From: Lepas anatifera
Taxonomy: Eukaryota > Arthropoda > Thecostraca > Lepadidae
Length of the DNA: 64,000 nt
Direction: 5' to 3'
Assembly: GCA_034440635.1 (NCBI GenBank)
Contig: JAOTON010000322.1
Location: 1-64,000 of the forward strand
A program made the position numbers and the translations under genes. The notes beneath the pieces were generated by a model. The model did no database searches. It saw only the letters and a list, made by a program, of their open reading frames with translations, and was not told the DNA's origin. Positions 11,501-22,928 of this stretch are shown here, in pieces (the stretch's first letter is position 1; each line of letters starts with the position of its first letter).

Positions 11501-14500
11501 CATACATACATGGTTCAAAAATGGCATGTCAGTGTTTCAGAGCACTCACATACTAAGCCTAGAATTGTACATTGATCGTAGGGATAGTCATAATCGCTGA
11601 GCTTGTTTTGCTTGTAAGCCACTGGATCGTTTAGGAATATGTAATAACGTTCTTTGCATAAGGCTTTCTTTGCATAAGGCTTGCATAATTATTTGCATAA
11701 GTTTTACATGCAAATATCATGGAAACCGTTTGCGGTGCTCTGTCAAATGCATATATCGTGCATATCGTGCTTGTACGCTTATCTGTACAAAAATATCAAG
11801 AACGTGTTCGCAGAGAAATTGCAGTGTGAAAGAATTGCCAACTGTGGGTGTGCCTGTGTATCATAAACCATTTTCTATCTCTGAACACCCGTGAAGACTG
11901 GATACAGTATATTTCCGTCAATCCGCTTTATCGGGCTTACCGCTGTGGAGGTTGTTTGTAATGTTCATGGCGGTGGGTATTTCGCCGAAGTTGTAGAACT
12001 CCATGGGTTTGTAGTGTCGTCTCAGAGCCGCGTTGGCGTCGATAGCGATGGGCGACTGTCTGTGCTTGGCGCAGTCGCTGAAGCCCATCTGAACCCAGTT
12101 GTCAACGCCTGCAAAAGCACCACACGCGCCTCAACTTCTCAGCTCAGAATATCAGATCCAAACGGTCAAAGGGAGAACCATTCAAGTTGGTTGGTAGGCT
12201 AATTTAAACTAAACTAAAAAGCTTGCTGAAAGACCAGCGAAACAGAGCTTTTAGATGATTGTGTGGACTAACAATCTTACTGATTTCCTTCAAAGGTGTT
12301 TCTAACTTTCAGGCATGACTGTTTTGTCAGTGCCAGTCTCTAGTGGTAGCCTCAGCCTTAGGTTCGTAGTAAGATCATAAGAGACTTGGTTCGGAACTTA
12401 CCATACTCTCCCTGGTATGACCATTCATGACCTGAAACACAAAGAAGATATTTTAATCGATGTGAGCATCAGTCTTGCCATTACATAAATATAATTTTAG
12501 TCTTGCAACAATAGCGATTTCCACGTCACTCTCCTCTTGGCTGCAAATAAAAACTGACAACCTTCTCCGAACCCCGTGGGAACAAGCCCGTTTTGAGTTC
12601 ACGCAATCACTTTATAAGTTCGAAGACCGCTTTTGTTGAAAATGGTATTCCCCTACATAAGTCCAGCAGCGCTAATCATTTTCTTACCCAAGCAGATTAC
12701 AAATGAGTTCTCACCATTATAAACACAAAGAAGTGACTACGGAATAATATCGGCCCCTTTAACTCAAACACCATTGAAGGAAAGATAATTTGTTTCACGT
12801 AAAATATCTGCTCGGGCCGCTTCAAGTATATCGTGCAAGCCGTATCAGCATGACAGAGTAAAAATCAGCATTGGAGCATTCTAATGCGACGACTACTATG
12901 ATAAACTCTCACCCTGTTGGGTGGCTACCATGGGGATCGGAAGGACTGCAGAATTCGCGCCCGGGATTCGAGTCTGGTTCAGTGGCGTGGGAGTTGAACG
13001 CGCTTCCGCGATATCATTGCATCCCTATCAGCAGCAAAAATATTCAGCATGCTTTGAATAAAAAACTAGTTCCCAAAGTTCAGGAATTATCCCTGAGAAA
13101 GTTACAATGATAGTGAGTAGAGAATAAGCAAGGCAAACTTAAATGCGAAAAATCAATCGGACGCTGTATCAGACGGTCGTTCGCTGCTGTTAATCTCCAC
13201 ATGATAAGTTCAAAAGGAAGATGAAAATTAATGGTTTCCTCCAGGTCTGGAGCTTTATTACTAGACTGACCATTGCACCACTGCAAGTCAGAGCCAAACA
13301 AAAACGATTCATTACCACAGACAATAATAGATCGCAAAGCAGCCCAAGATAAGCTCATTACAGCCAGACGTCGACTGCCAGGAGCGCCCCAGATCTAATC
13401 TCAGCTTGCAGTCGTTGAGTACGATTTCAAAGCGCAGACCAAAGACTCCTCTTTTTCAACCTCGTCGGGAGCTGTATCCCACTTTATGTTGCAGTCATTG
13501 TCAATTGAAATTGGTTGTCCCAATATCCTGATTGTTTTTGAAGATATCAGAGTTCGATATTGGTCACTATTGACACTGCTATTCATTATACGGCTTTATC
13601 CGCGAACCGTTTGAGCTAGAACTAAAAGCACCAGTTTCGGAATGAGCTCGCAATCTGAAGGTCTGCAATCTGAACATCTATCTACACGAAAATCAAATAT
13701 CAAGCATCTGCTGTCTTCATTGACAAGCGATTGGCAAGTTGATATCAACTCCGTTCTTTTCCCTCTCGAACATTATCTGAAAAATGAAATTAATCAAATG
13801 AAGCATTATTGGATATACTTTTCAGAAAATATCAAATCCACTAGCTCAGACCAAAATTAAAAGTAGGTACACATCAGCCGTGCGTTGCCTGACGTCTGGG
13901 TGAACAATTAATGGCTGGGCAATCAACAAAGAGTTCAAAGATAGATTATGGGTGAACGTTAAGCTTCATGCATCCAAAAATAGTTGTAGCGCATTGCTCC
14001 AAGACACATTTATGTATTTATGTATTCAACGAGCTTTTGCTTCATTCCCACGTGCCATTAAACTAAATTTAAATTCATATCAATAGAAGGAAGCTCCAGA
14101 AGAATTAATTTGACCAACCTCTTTCATATAAGTAGTAGTGGAGGTGGGCCCGGTTCTAAGCCGAAGGCACCATGATTTTATGAACCCCTTTCTTTTCAAC
14201 CGACACCTTAGGTTCAGTGTTTGAATTGCACATCTAAGGGGGAGCATGGTTTTCCGGTGCCCCCTCCTTTCTGTTCTACCGCCCATGACTGTAACTCACC
14301 AACTTCAAAACAAAAACGCCTAGGGGAGAGTGGGGAGAACTGAAACCTAAAATCAGTCTTAAGCTTGAAAATTGTAACAGAACCAGAAACTGGAGGTAAA
14401 CAAGTCCACCTTTCTCCAGCTAAGTCGAGTACAAGTAAAATAGTGCAGAATTGGATGATTCAATATTGTAAGACTGAGACTGGTACCCAGTGAGTGGTAT

Positions 14501-17500
14501 ACTGGTATACAGTGAGGTATGAACAACCCCATCAGCACGGTATGATATCACTATCTGGTGATAGCATGCAGCGGTCCGCTGCTGAGGAACATGCAGTGGT
14601 AGTACGTGAGCAGGCTTGTGATCGATTCACCTGAGACGTTCCAGTGTTCAATATTTATCAGACGTAGGTCGGCTGGCAACCGACTGGTGAAAGGGTGACC
14701 TAAGCAGGGTGGCCATCCCTGTGCTTTGTGGGACGTTAACACGCTCACTGACGGGAGACTGAGCCACTTTCGGTTTGAGTGGGGGGTTGGTACCCGCCCC
14801 CTAAGATCTCAAGAGCCATTTTGGATAGCGAAAAACGGTAAAGGGTGCTGGATAGCCCGTCTAAATTTCCATAGAAAACATTTGAACCTTTTTTATGTCA
14901 CATTTCAGGTCACTACAGGTCAAGTTATATTCATAGCATGTAAATTAACACGCGATTGACGGGGGCGGGTACCGCCCCCTGGTTTCGGAGATAGTAAAAC
15001 GGCGGCGTGTAGCGCCGCCGTACTTGGTATACCTTTTCCTCATCATTTTACAACTTCTGTGAAAATTTTAGGTTAGGTCATCTCGGTGGTACCAGTACGG
15101 TCGTGACCCGACCTCAAAAAGTTTAGATAGCATAGTCGGGCGGATGAACTTATCCGATTGAAACTCATATCACATAATGGCCCCACCAGTTCTCTAAAAT
15201 ATGTTCCGGTATTTTGATATCGATGACCTAGGTCGGTACGAGCATGACCTCTCCATTGAAATACATGGGAAAATGGTTTTACGGAATAACTCAGTATAGA
15301 TGGTGATAGAGCATTTATTTTAGCTGCATTAGACTCGCCTGGGCTTTGGGTTCTAATGATATGCATTTTATATAATTTGACCTGACCTGACCTAGGTCAG
15401 GTCAATCCTTGATTTGACCTAGGGTCAAGATATTCATTCGATCGGCCTGCTAGGATTCTATAGTTTAGTGGTTTTGCTCTATCTTTACTTTGTCAGATGT
15501 AATGGCCGAAAGCTGAATTTACATGTTATCCCTATGACGGGCATGTTTTGACCTCTCGTGACCTTAAATGTGACCTGACAAAAAATGGTACGATGTTTTC
15601 ATGGTGGATGGGCAGCCCAACGCGTTTACCGTTTTCGCCCTACCGTGGTTCTCGAGATCTTGGGGTACCCCCCGCATGCGTGGCCCCCGAGCGGTGTTAA
15701 GGTTTTCAGTGATTACATTTGAACTAGTAAAGATAGAGAAAACAATATAAATCATAGGAATTCTCGCAGAAAGCCGAATCTAATCATATATGATGTGACC
15801 TTGATATATCAAATCAGGTCAAATCTAGAATGTGACATGACCTAAGGTAATATTAGTCCAAAACGCATATCACTAAATCTGCAAGGATGATGGGAGCCTA
15901 ATGCTGTTAAAATAAACACTCCAGCACCATCAATGACTAAGTTATTTGATTTAAACCGTTTTCTCGTGTATTTCCAATAGAGTGGTCATTGCTTGTACCT
16001 GACCTTAGGTTATTGATACCAAAAATACCGGATATATTTTGTAGAACTCAGTGGGCCACTTATGTGATGAGTTTCAATCGGATAGGTTTACCCTGTTCTG
16101 ACTTATGCTACCTTAAACATGCTTTTGGAGGTGAGGTCACTTGACGTGCACTTGTGACCTGACCCAAGATGACTCAGCCTTAAAATTTTGGTTACAGTTG
16201 TGAAATGATCAGAGACAATGTATGCCAAGCATGGTGGCAAACCAGAGGGAGGTCGTGTACCCTCCCCCGTCAATGTGTGTGTTAAACTTTGGATTCTAAA
16301 TTAACCCATCATTGCGAGTTGCTCCTTTTAGATGGTGGGTTCAGGGTCTCCGTTACAATCCTTTGATGACTTCGGTAATACCCTGACTCCAAAATCAAAA
16401 CTTGCAATAGCTTGGACACAATTTAAAAAATTGCAAATCTTAATGATTGGGACAAAAAACTGGGACACGCTGGGGGTTAACTGGGGCAAGGGGCGAAACT
16501 TGCTGAACTGCCTCCGTGGTAATGTTATGGAACACGATTAGAATGCATAATCATAAACAAGAATTTAATACCGAAGTTACCAATTCAAAAGAAAGGCGTT
16601 GTTGCATGGTGGCGTGGTCTGCTCGAAGCTTCCGTTTGCCACATGTACTGTACTGCTCGTGGATTGTGCGTTGAGTTATATGGATAGTCATGTTTTTTGC
16701 TTTTCTTTTCTCACTGATACTTTTCCTCGCAAGCCACTCTTAGTTTAGGATTCCGTTTGTGAACTGATAGAACCCATCCTAGTTCCTTCCAGGTCACCAT
16801 TTTGACATTAGCTAAACCACAGAGAGCATAATACCAATATAGATAACATAGGTCCGAATGCAGATACATAGTACCGAAAACATAGCAATAACATGCTACT
16901 GAATACATATAAAATAGGCCTACTGTTATCAATGGCTAAACTAATCCACCGATGATTATATTTTCAATAGTGATATTTCATTTATGAACTTAAACTAGTA
17001 AACTGGAAAGCTGTTGTAATAAAATTGTCAACATTCTCTAAAAAAACATTTATACAGACTCATATCACTGATACCACTCCCAAGAAAATGGAAATGGCAG
17101 CTTATTAATTTGGAAGTGCTGTTGAAAGTTTTGAATTCAGGTCATAGACTTTATCTCTCCTAGATAAATCGTGTTATAGAATTTTGCTTGATGTCCATCT
17201 CTTATTAATTTTCTTTGGAAAAATTTAAGCTACAATTATATTTCTTCTTTAATGCCTACATTGCCTCAGGCACCTCGAATGCCTCCATCTCTTACCATTT
17301 TTATTTAGGCCCTCATAATTAGCACACCTTTTTGCATCGGAAAATTTGTTTCATTCATGAAACTTTTAGAAGTGATAAAAAATTTTCTGGATTTTTCCTT
17401 CTGGAATGACCCATAGACAAAATTAATAATGGAACAGTGAGGGTCAGGTATATGTTCAGATGGCAGCAACAGCATTGGTAACTACTAAGTTCATGTTGGG

Positions 17501-20348
17501 TGAAGACGAATCGATTTTGGTTTCAGGAGGATGGGACAAACTGACTTTCAGAGCTGACTTTAGAAACAATGCAAAATTGTGTAAAGACTCAAGTAAGCTT
17601 CAGAGTGGAGGTACATACATGTCATGAGAAAGTGCGACCACATAGTCTAGGGAAGAGCAAATAGTCAAACTAGTGACCAGTTTAAAGCAGGAAGGTGACT
17701 GGAGCCTCCCAGTTCTAAAGTTCGAAGGGCTTGCTGCCCCAGTTTCCACATTCCTCGAGACATACTTAATGCTCCATGTGACTGTATGCGGGTACCCTAC
17801 TGTTTATTTGAGTGCCTTTTTGGTACATGTTTATTTTCCTGTGTGCCTTTGCATTAACGAAAGCTGCAGAAGATATTACTCGTTCAATTCTCTCCACCTG
17901 GTTTCTTAAATATACTTTTAAGTCGTAATGCATAGATGTAGCCCATATTCCTACGAGTCGTTCATGTTTTTGCACAAAAACAAACAGAAGAAAATAAAAC
18001 AAATGAAAGAAAAATATTCAGCGGCCGGGTGTAATTACCGATTATCCTCACAAAAAATGGTGTGTGGAAAACGCATAGTGATTCTGAAGTTATGGCCTAT
18101 TTTCAGATAACACTGTATTTGTTTATTTTCCCAAAGTTTCTACTAATTATTTTGCGAAAATGGGCTTGATTAGGTAAGCCACTCGATGCCATCGCGAGCT
18201 GTGCCCCATGAGGTTATGTTATACCAAAACCTTACGTGATAGCCCGCAAGATGAATTTTTAGGCATGGATTGTTAATGCAAGATTGTAAAAGCTGAAAGG
18301 GCTGTTGTTGCAGGGTTGTAAATCTGTTGGTGTTGAATCCGAATTAGTAAAATGGAATAACATTAATTTGCCCAACATTAATAATACAGCGCCGACGTTT
18401 TTGGTGCCGTCACCAGAAGTAATACCCCCACAAAACCTTCATGAAACATACTGATATTAGTCTCCTGATCGTAAATCCTACCCTTGATCAGTCACATAAT
18501 ACTTAGTGTTCCTACGATATTGCGGCTCTGCCAGGCACACGTCAGATATGGTTTGAAACGAGCTCACCCGACTCCAGTTGAAGGTCGTCCATGTACAGAC
18601 CTGAGGTGGGGCAGTGGATCGAAACACAGTTAGTCGTCTTAACGGATAACGGAAGCAAAACGAGTCACGAGTTCGAAAGGCGTAGTTAACTCACACTGGT
18701 CGGTCCTCTCAGTAAGTTCAATATTGTCTTCCCTACAGGTACCCAGTGGCAGAGGTCATCTCCACTGCTGTGTATTATGTGAAACGGGATAGGGATAAAT
18801 AATGATGGAAAACTGCGATATGCGCATTTCATTACTATCAGTTCATGCAGCAGTAGAAAACGGACTGCATTGATTTAGAACCTGACATTGAGGTCATCAA
18901 AAGGTAGCTTGGCATGCACACTATCGTATGGGATAAAACACGTGTTTTGGTGACCGATCTGTTGATATTTCAAACAAGTAAAGACGCCAGATTTTCCTCC
19001 TGGAGTTCTGCTTTTTAACTTTTCTTGACCATACCAAGAATAGAAGCAAGCATACTTACATACCAATACAACAGCATACCAACATACCATACCAAACAAG
19101 CATATTACTACTAGAGAGGAACTGCCTATTCAAATGTTGTGACCACTTGAAGCTGAAACCTGGCTTTTTTTTAGTCAGAAAAATGAGCCGTGATCGCTCG
19201 TGAACTTAATCTTTTGGATGAGTCTTACATGAAAATGACAGTTTGATTCATTTTTATCGGTGTAAAAACTTACTTTCAAGTAACTCGTACATTAAATTTT
19301 CTGGAAAAAGTTCATAGTCGTATAATTATTGTTTTCTATGACAAATTAATTAGCTTATTTAATATTATAGTAACATACATCTAATTGATTAGCTTGATGA
19401 AGTACATTTATTACACCGTTTTACCGACCGTCGCAATCGTCGCACACAAGCTGCTGCGTCAGGGCTTCTGTGCACGGAATCCAAGAGCATTCGGAAAATA
19501 CCATTATTGAGAGATCAACAGGGGCACTGAGTGCACCAAGATCAACTCTAGACTGATCACATGCCCATTGCACATGTGTGGTGCAGTATACAGCAAAACA
19601 AAATTTCTAATGAGCTGCGGCTCAGTTTTCTCGAATTCTGCATACAAGTTAACTTTACTGACTTTATACTTATCTCAAGGATCGTCCACATTCAGAGCGA
19701 GCAAAGGGATAAATTGAGCTTTATTGACAAGTTCCGTCAGAGTAGCCCGAAAGTAATCAGGAACATAGCCATTTTATACACAGTTTCTTTTTTCCAGATG
19801 TTGTTCACATGTTGACATTTATACGACGAGAAATTTGGGAAATTTTGTTTAAAAAACTAATAAATAAATCCCAGGGCATTTTACGCTGATAGCTTACTAA
19901 AAAATATGTTCAAGGCGCCAAATACGCTGGACAAAATTTAATCACTTTAAGAGAAAGACGAAATGAGCATACATTGCTATTTTCGAGTTTGCTTTCTTTT
20001 GTTCCAGTAACACAAACGCATCCAGAAAGCCGAAGGTGTGTTAGTAAGCATCGTTGTGACCAGCAAAAGGGAACTCGATGGTTTTGTGCCGTGCTTTCTC
20101 TTCCCGGGTCAACAATCCAAAACACTTATATTCTGTGTCCCCCAGTTTTTCCTTCTCCTGTGAAAACTACGCAAAAATTTCGTCTAAGAAATCCAACTCA
20201 GACTCTCTTCCAATTACACATTTCCGGCTATACTTTGTGCAGCAATGTCACGTTTCAAATACCGTCAAATTTCATGCCACTAACCGGCTTGAACAAGAGC
20301 AGACATGCTGGCAAGCACCGCCAGCAGCGTTTCTCTCCTGAGCGTCAT
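2327..20348 (-). CDS. Secreted, probably GPI-anchored alpha-carbonic anhydrase (8 coding exons)
   Basis: Joined coding segments, 5' to 3' on the minus strand: 20348-20285, 18600-18568, 12431-12402, 12108-11941, 9105-8967, 5849-5744, 3012-2785, 2563-2327. They total 1005 nt and stay in frame (334 residues). Alpha-carbonic anhydrases are zinc enzymes interconverting CO2 and bicarbonate. Seen: signal peptide (1-21), CAKHRQSPI (55-63), proton-shuttle His97 in the NNxH motif, HFHWG with zinc ligands His126 and His128, Glu138 in GSEH, third ligand His151 in PLEMH, and the SLTTPSC motif (231-237). Cys55 and Cys237 match the disulfide pair of extracellular CA4-like enzymes. N91-I-T is a glycosylation sequon. 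The last ~20 residues are hydrophobic with no charged tail after them, which suggests a GPI signal. All catalytic residues are intact, so the gene looks functional. The assignment to the CA4/CA15-like group is inference; the exact orthologue is not determined. Confidence 0.9.
2785..3012 (-). CDS. Carbonic anhydrase coding exon 7 (SLTTPSC active-site loop)
   Basis: Begins after ...GCTACCAG with VSETNN, the expected continuation of exon 6. Contains LLELMP, FYRYDGSLTTPSCNEVVTWT and TVKATEKE. Active-site Thr and the second disulfide Cys are present. The 3' end is set by alignment to the family (TEKE followed by LNLFR) and requires a GC donor (GCGAGT) rather than GT. Confidence 0.92.
3788..4706 (+). 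mobile_element. TTAA element E1 (family E), in carbonic anhydrase intron 6
   Basis: Starts TTAACACCCGCACTG, ends CAGTGCGCGTGTTAA, with TTAA at both edges and 919 bp between. It aligns end to end with E2 at 40770-41689. The interior has many AGGTCA in its first half and TGACCT in its second half. No ORF or transposase. Confidence 0.85.
4872..5648. mobile_element. Possible non-autonomous DNA transposon with GGCGGATC-type ends
   Basis: The left side reads GCAGGGACGGATCCAAGG and the right side, reverse-complemented, reads GCAGTGGCGGATCTGGG. These are similar inverted ends of the sort seen on hAT-like elements. I found no clear target duplication, so the limits are tentative. Lies in intron 6. 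Confidence 0.35.
5744..5849 (-). CDS. Carbonic anhydrase coding exon 6 (third zinc histidine)
   Basis: Acceptor CGTTTCAG, donor GTGAGT. The codon split with exon 5 gives His, then FPLEMHVVCKNMKYQNMKDA and on to GLAVLAVLFE. The EMH histidine is the third zinc ligand, and LAVLAVLFE is the conserved core strand. Confidence 0.94.
6636..6675. repeat. Perfect 17-bp inverted repeat with 6-nt loop
   Basis: TGGTCGTTTGCCGTACC at 6636-6652 is exactly complementary to 6659-6675. The loop is GCATGG. It lies in carbonic anhydrase intron 5, outside recognised elements. Confidence 0.9.
8967..9105 (-). CDS. Carbonic anhydrase coding exon 5 (zinc-binding HFHWG)
   Basis: Acceptor CGTTTTCAG, donor GTAAGT, enters phase 1, leaves phase 2. 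It encodes the family signature: GDFEVIGFHFHWG with two zinc histidines, followed by GSEH, where Glu is the gatekeeping partner of the active-site threonine. Confidence 0.96.
9720..9978 (+). mobile_element. Small DNA element, family H copy 1 (intron 4)
   Basis: Aligns with 10914-11172: shared blocks CGTGGGGGTG, GTCATTTTA/GCCATGACT, TTATTTCAGCGGG, GATCGATCGGGG-like and AGTGTCCCC/AGTGCCCGC. Its left end is degraded. G-runs and C-runs alternate along it. No coding capacity. Confidence 0.6.
10914..11172 (+). mobile_element. Small DNA element, family H copy 2, with inverted ends (intron 4)
   Basis: CATAGGCGAATCCAG at the left and CTGGATCCGCCTATG at the right are inverted copies with a single mismatch. 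About 256 bp, no ORF of note. Ends of the GGCGGATCCAG type are common on short hAT-like elements; the superfamily assignment is inference. Confidence 0.65.
11941..12108 (-). CDS. Carbonic anhydrase coding exon 4 (QSPI motif, His shuttle)
   Basis: Acceptor CTTTTGCAG, donor GTAAGC, phase 1 in and out. It encodes GVDNWVQMGFSDCAKHRQSP and onward to the NNLHS end: conserved CxxxxQSPI, the cysteine of the extracellular disulfide, an N-glycosylation sequon (NIT) and the His equivalent to CA2 His64. Confidence 0.93.
12402..12431 (-). CDS. Carbonic anhydrase coding exon 3 (30-nt microexon)
   Basis: Acceptor TGTTTCAG and donor GTAAGT flank a 30-nt exon encoding HEWSYQGEY with split glycines at both ends. 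This is the usual N-terminal W-x-Y stretch of the alpha-CA fold just before the QSPI motif. Too short to be seen as an open frame. Confidence 0.8.
14736..16285 (-). mobile_element. TTAA element A1 (family A), split by A2
   Basis: The left end TTAACACGCTCACTGACGGG and the right end TCAATGTGTGTGTTAA are inverted. The element is interrupted at its internal ATGTAAATTAAG by A2. Sequence resumes after A2 with TTAAGGTTTTCAGTGATTAC, matching uninterrupted copies such as the one at 33.2 kb. Orientation is opposite to the copy at 21001. Confidence 0.85.
14945..15700 (+). mobile_element. TTAA element A2 (family A) inserted inside A1
   Basis: TTAA at both edges; starts TTAACACGCGATTGACGGGG and ends GAGCGGTGTTAA. 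Interior order is as in the other family A copies (GGCGGCG...CGCCGCCG palindrome, then AGGTCA-rich core). The host A1 sequence is continuous across the insertion if one TTAA is removed. Confidence 0.88.
18568..18600 (-). CDS. Carbonic anhydrase coding exon 2 (33-nt microexon)
   Basis: The acceptor is a pyrimidine-rich tract ending CCACCTCAG and the donor is GTGAGC. The exon encodes LYMDDLQLES between two split glycine codons. Phase 1 at both sides matches exons 1 and 3. It has no family motif of its own; the call rests on splice sites and frame, so a skipped form (1 to 3) would also keep frame. Confidence 0.6.
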
Positions 20349-20448
20349 TAGGAGTCTCTTGAGCAGCGCCCTGAGGTCGCAGGCCAGGCCTCTGCCGTCG
20401 TCCCCGTTGCTGTGTCGACTGCTCCCGTCTCACCGCCGCACTGACCAT
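20272..20448 (-). other. Upstream ORF overlapping the carbonic anhydrase start out of frame
   Basis: An ATG at 20448-20446 opens 58 codons that run through the main start codon in another frame and stop at 20274-20272. A second upstream ATG near 20472 is followed at once by TGA. Both would lie in the leader if transcription starts near 20630, unless a leader intron removes them. The peptide is arginine-rich and resembles nothing I know. Confidence 0.3.
20285..20348 (-). CDS. Carbonic anhydrase coding exon 1: start codon and signal peptide
   Basis: ATG at 20348-20346 opens a 21-residue peptide, MTLRRETLLAVLASMSALVQ then A: two arginines, a hydrophobic core and small residues before the probable cleavage site. 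The exon ends GCCG followed by the donor GTTAGT, phase 1, which joins correctly to the next exon. No other part of the upstream region supplies a signal peptide that fits this phase. Confidence 0.75.
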
Positions 20449-20700
20449 CCGGCGTGCCCGCCGACGCTTCACATCAGCTCCGGGGGTCACGTGGCCACGC
20501 CGTGCCCTGCCGTAGCCAGCACCCCCTGTAGCCACGCCGCCCCCGTCACACCGGACGCGGCACTCTCGACGAGTCAGAGGGCAGCTTACGCATACTGCGT
20601 GGCTCCTGTGATGCCTGGTGCAGAAGCTGACGTATCATTTCCTCCCTTGGACTACATTTATAAACGGAGCTCAAGCCTCGCTGAATAGGTCAGCTTTCTA
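20349..20700 (-). promoter_or_regulatory. Probable promoter and GC-rich 5' leader of the carbonic anhydrase gene
   Basis: The segment just upstream of the start codon is strongly GC- and CpG-rich compared with the AT-rich flanks. A TATA-like TTTATAAA lies at 20657-20664, about 310 nt before the ATG, so transcription may start near 20630. A TGACGTA (CRE-like) motif is at 20628-20634, an E-box CACGTG at 20488-20493, and an AGGTCA at 20688-20693. The start site is inferred, not shown. Confidence 0.45.
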
Positions 20701-21000
20701 ACGTCATATAATGTTCAAAGGCCCCCTGCCTTGCACTCGGCTCCTAAGCTGGAGAGCCCAAAAAACGTAAACATTGGTGGATAGATCATAAACATTCATG
20801 AAGAACCTTATGTATGTATTATCTGCACACACTTCCACACAGTTGGTGACTTTTCAAGTGCGTCGCAATGGACATGAAACAATGGAAACTATTCGCAGGA
20901 GACGGGAAGGATAAGGATGGGTAAGGGCAAAGGAAGGTGGAATGCTACCTGGAGGGGTCGCTGCTGCCCAAGGCGCATGCGCTCGCTACCTCCAGGTAGT

Positions 21001-21847
21001 TTAACACGCGCATTGACGGGGGCGGGTACCCGCCCCCCGGGTTTTTCGGAGACAGTAGAAAAACGGCGGCGCGTAGCGCCGCCGTACTTGGTATACCTTT
21101 TTCCTCATCATTTTTACAACTTCTGTGAAAATTTTAAGGTTAGGTCATCTCAGGTCAGGTCACCAGTACAGGTCAAGTGACCCGACCTCAAAAAAAGTTT
21201 AAGATAGCATAAGTCGGAGCAGGGTGAACTTATCCGATTGAAACTCACATCACATAGTGGCTCCACCGAGTTCTCTAAAATATGTTCCGGTATTTTTGAT
21301 ATCGATGACCTAAGGTCAGGTACGAAGCATGACCTCTCCATTGAAAATACATGGGAAAATGGTTTTTACGGAATAACTCAGTAACAGATGGTGATAGAGC
21401 ATTTATTTAAGCTGCATTAGACTCGCCTGGGCTTTGCAGTTCTAATAATATGCATTTTATATAATTTGATTCTGACCTGACCTCAGGTCAGGTCAAATCC
21501 TTGATTTGACTTAGCAAGGTCAAATTATATTTCATTCGATTCGGCTTGCTAAGAGGATTCATATAGTTCAAGTCGTTTTGCTCTATCTTTACTTGTTCAG
21601 ATTTCATGGCCGAAAAAACTGAATTTCCATGTTATCCCTATGACGGGCATGTTTTGACCTCTCGTGACCTTAAATGTGACCTGACAAAAAATGATTCAAA
21701 TGTTTTCGATGGAGAAGTGGATGGGCAGCTCAACGCCGTTTACCGTTTTTCGCTACCTACCGTGGTTCTCGAGATCTTAGGGGGGCGGGTACCCGCCCCC
21801 CCCGTCAATGCGAAGGTGGCTCAGACCCCCGTCAATGCGCGTGTTAA
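21001..21847 (+). mobile_element. TTAA element A4 (family A), uninterrupted reference copy
   Basis: 847 bp with TTAA at both edges. Inverted ends TTAACACGCGCATTGACGGG and CCCGTCAATGCGCGTGTTAA; both sides then carry GGCGGGTACCCGCC. The core includes the palindromic CCTGACCTCAGGTCAGG and many AGGTCA. No transposase. Confidence 0.92.
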
Positions 21848-22928
21848 GGATAAGGAGGAGAATAGGATAAAGATTTCCGGCTGCTGCACACACATACACA
21901 TAGACACACAAATGAACTTAGAAAATGAAAATGAATAAATGAACACACAAATGAACTATAACCTACATCGGTCACTTTTGGGTGCAGGTCAATATTGAGG
22001 TCATAGAAGATCATAGAAGGTGGCATGTTAGAGAAGAGTTTCTGGGCTCTAGCGTCTGACAGAGTTGAGTTCGAGCCACCTTTTTAGGCACTATTCCCTT
22101 TGTCTCGTTACGGCAAATTGAATGATGTATGTACCATATCCCTCACCCCACCGGGGCCATCGATGCCCCCTAAGGTTTTTTCCGGGATAGCAGAAAAAAC
22201 AAAGAGGCGCAGCACCGCGGTTGAGAGCTCTACCTCTCACTGCATCATTTTCCCATCATCCCTGAAATTTTTTACTCCGGGTCACCGAAGGTCAGGTCAC
22301 CAGACGAGGTCAACCAAGGTCACCTCACTTCAACTTTAGAGCTCTGTAAGAGCTACATTTCAAAATCGATTGATTTGAAACTTCCTACACTTTATGGCCC
22401 TTCCAGGGTCTACAAGGTGTATATCCAGAATTTTTCGATTTCGTGCCCTGAGGTCAGATCACGAGGTGACCTCTCCCATTGAAAAAGCATGGTGAAAAGC
22501 TGTATTATGGTCTAAAAGGCCCAAAAACGATTGAAAATGCTCAGGTTGATCAGAAAAGCGTTCTTGGACACCCTTTCACGGATTCCAGGGGCCATATTTT
22601 CCCTTTGAGTTCTCCAAGGTCATCCAAGGTCACCAGGGGTCAAAAACAGTATTTTGACAATAACTTTTGACCTAATTAAGCTAGAGCACTGAAACAAACA
22701 CCATCGTGTTTGTCTGGTCACTGGCTTTTATTTAATATACGGCAAGGTCACTTTCTGACCTTTCGTGACCTCAGGTCATCTTAGGTCACGAGGTGGCCTC
22801 TGGAGGTCAAACCACTAGCGGGAGGTTTTTACGTGTCACATAGCGGAAAAAGGACTGACAATTTCCTATAAAATGCACTTTATCAGACCTCAATAGCTCT
22901 AATGGCATAAGAGTTATGCCCAGTCTGC

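Larger units (their letters stand above)
12432..18567 (-). other. Carbonic anhydrase intron 2 (large)
   Basis: 6.1 kb between microexons 2 and 3. It holds the nested TTAA pair A1/A2 (14736-16285) and a fragment at about 12905-13010 that resembles the reverse strand of the SINE seen at 37 kb (ACCCTGTTGGG and a B-box-like CCCGGGATTCGAG). The remainder (13.0-14.7 and 16.3-18.5 kb) shows no gene or recognisable element. Confidence 0.6.

Noticed and set aside
20305..20688. 127-codon plus-strand open frame with a hydrophobic start
   Set aside because: Lies antisense to the carbonic anhydrase leader and first exon; the openness follows from high GC content.
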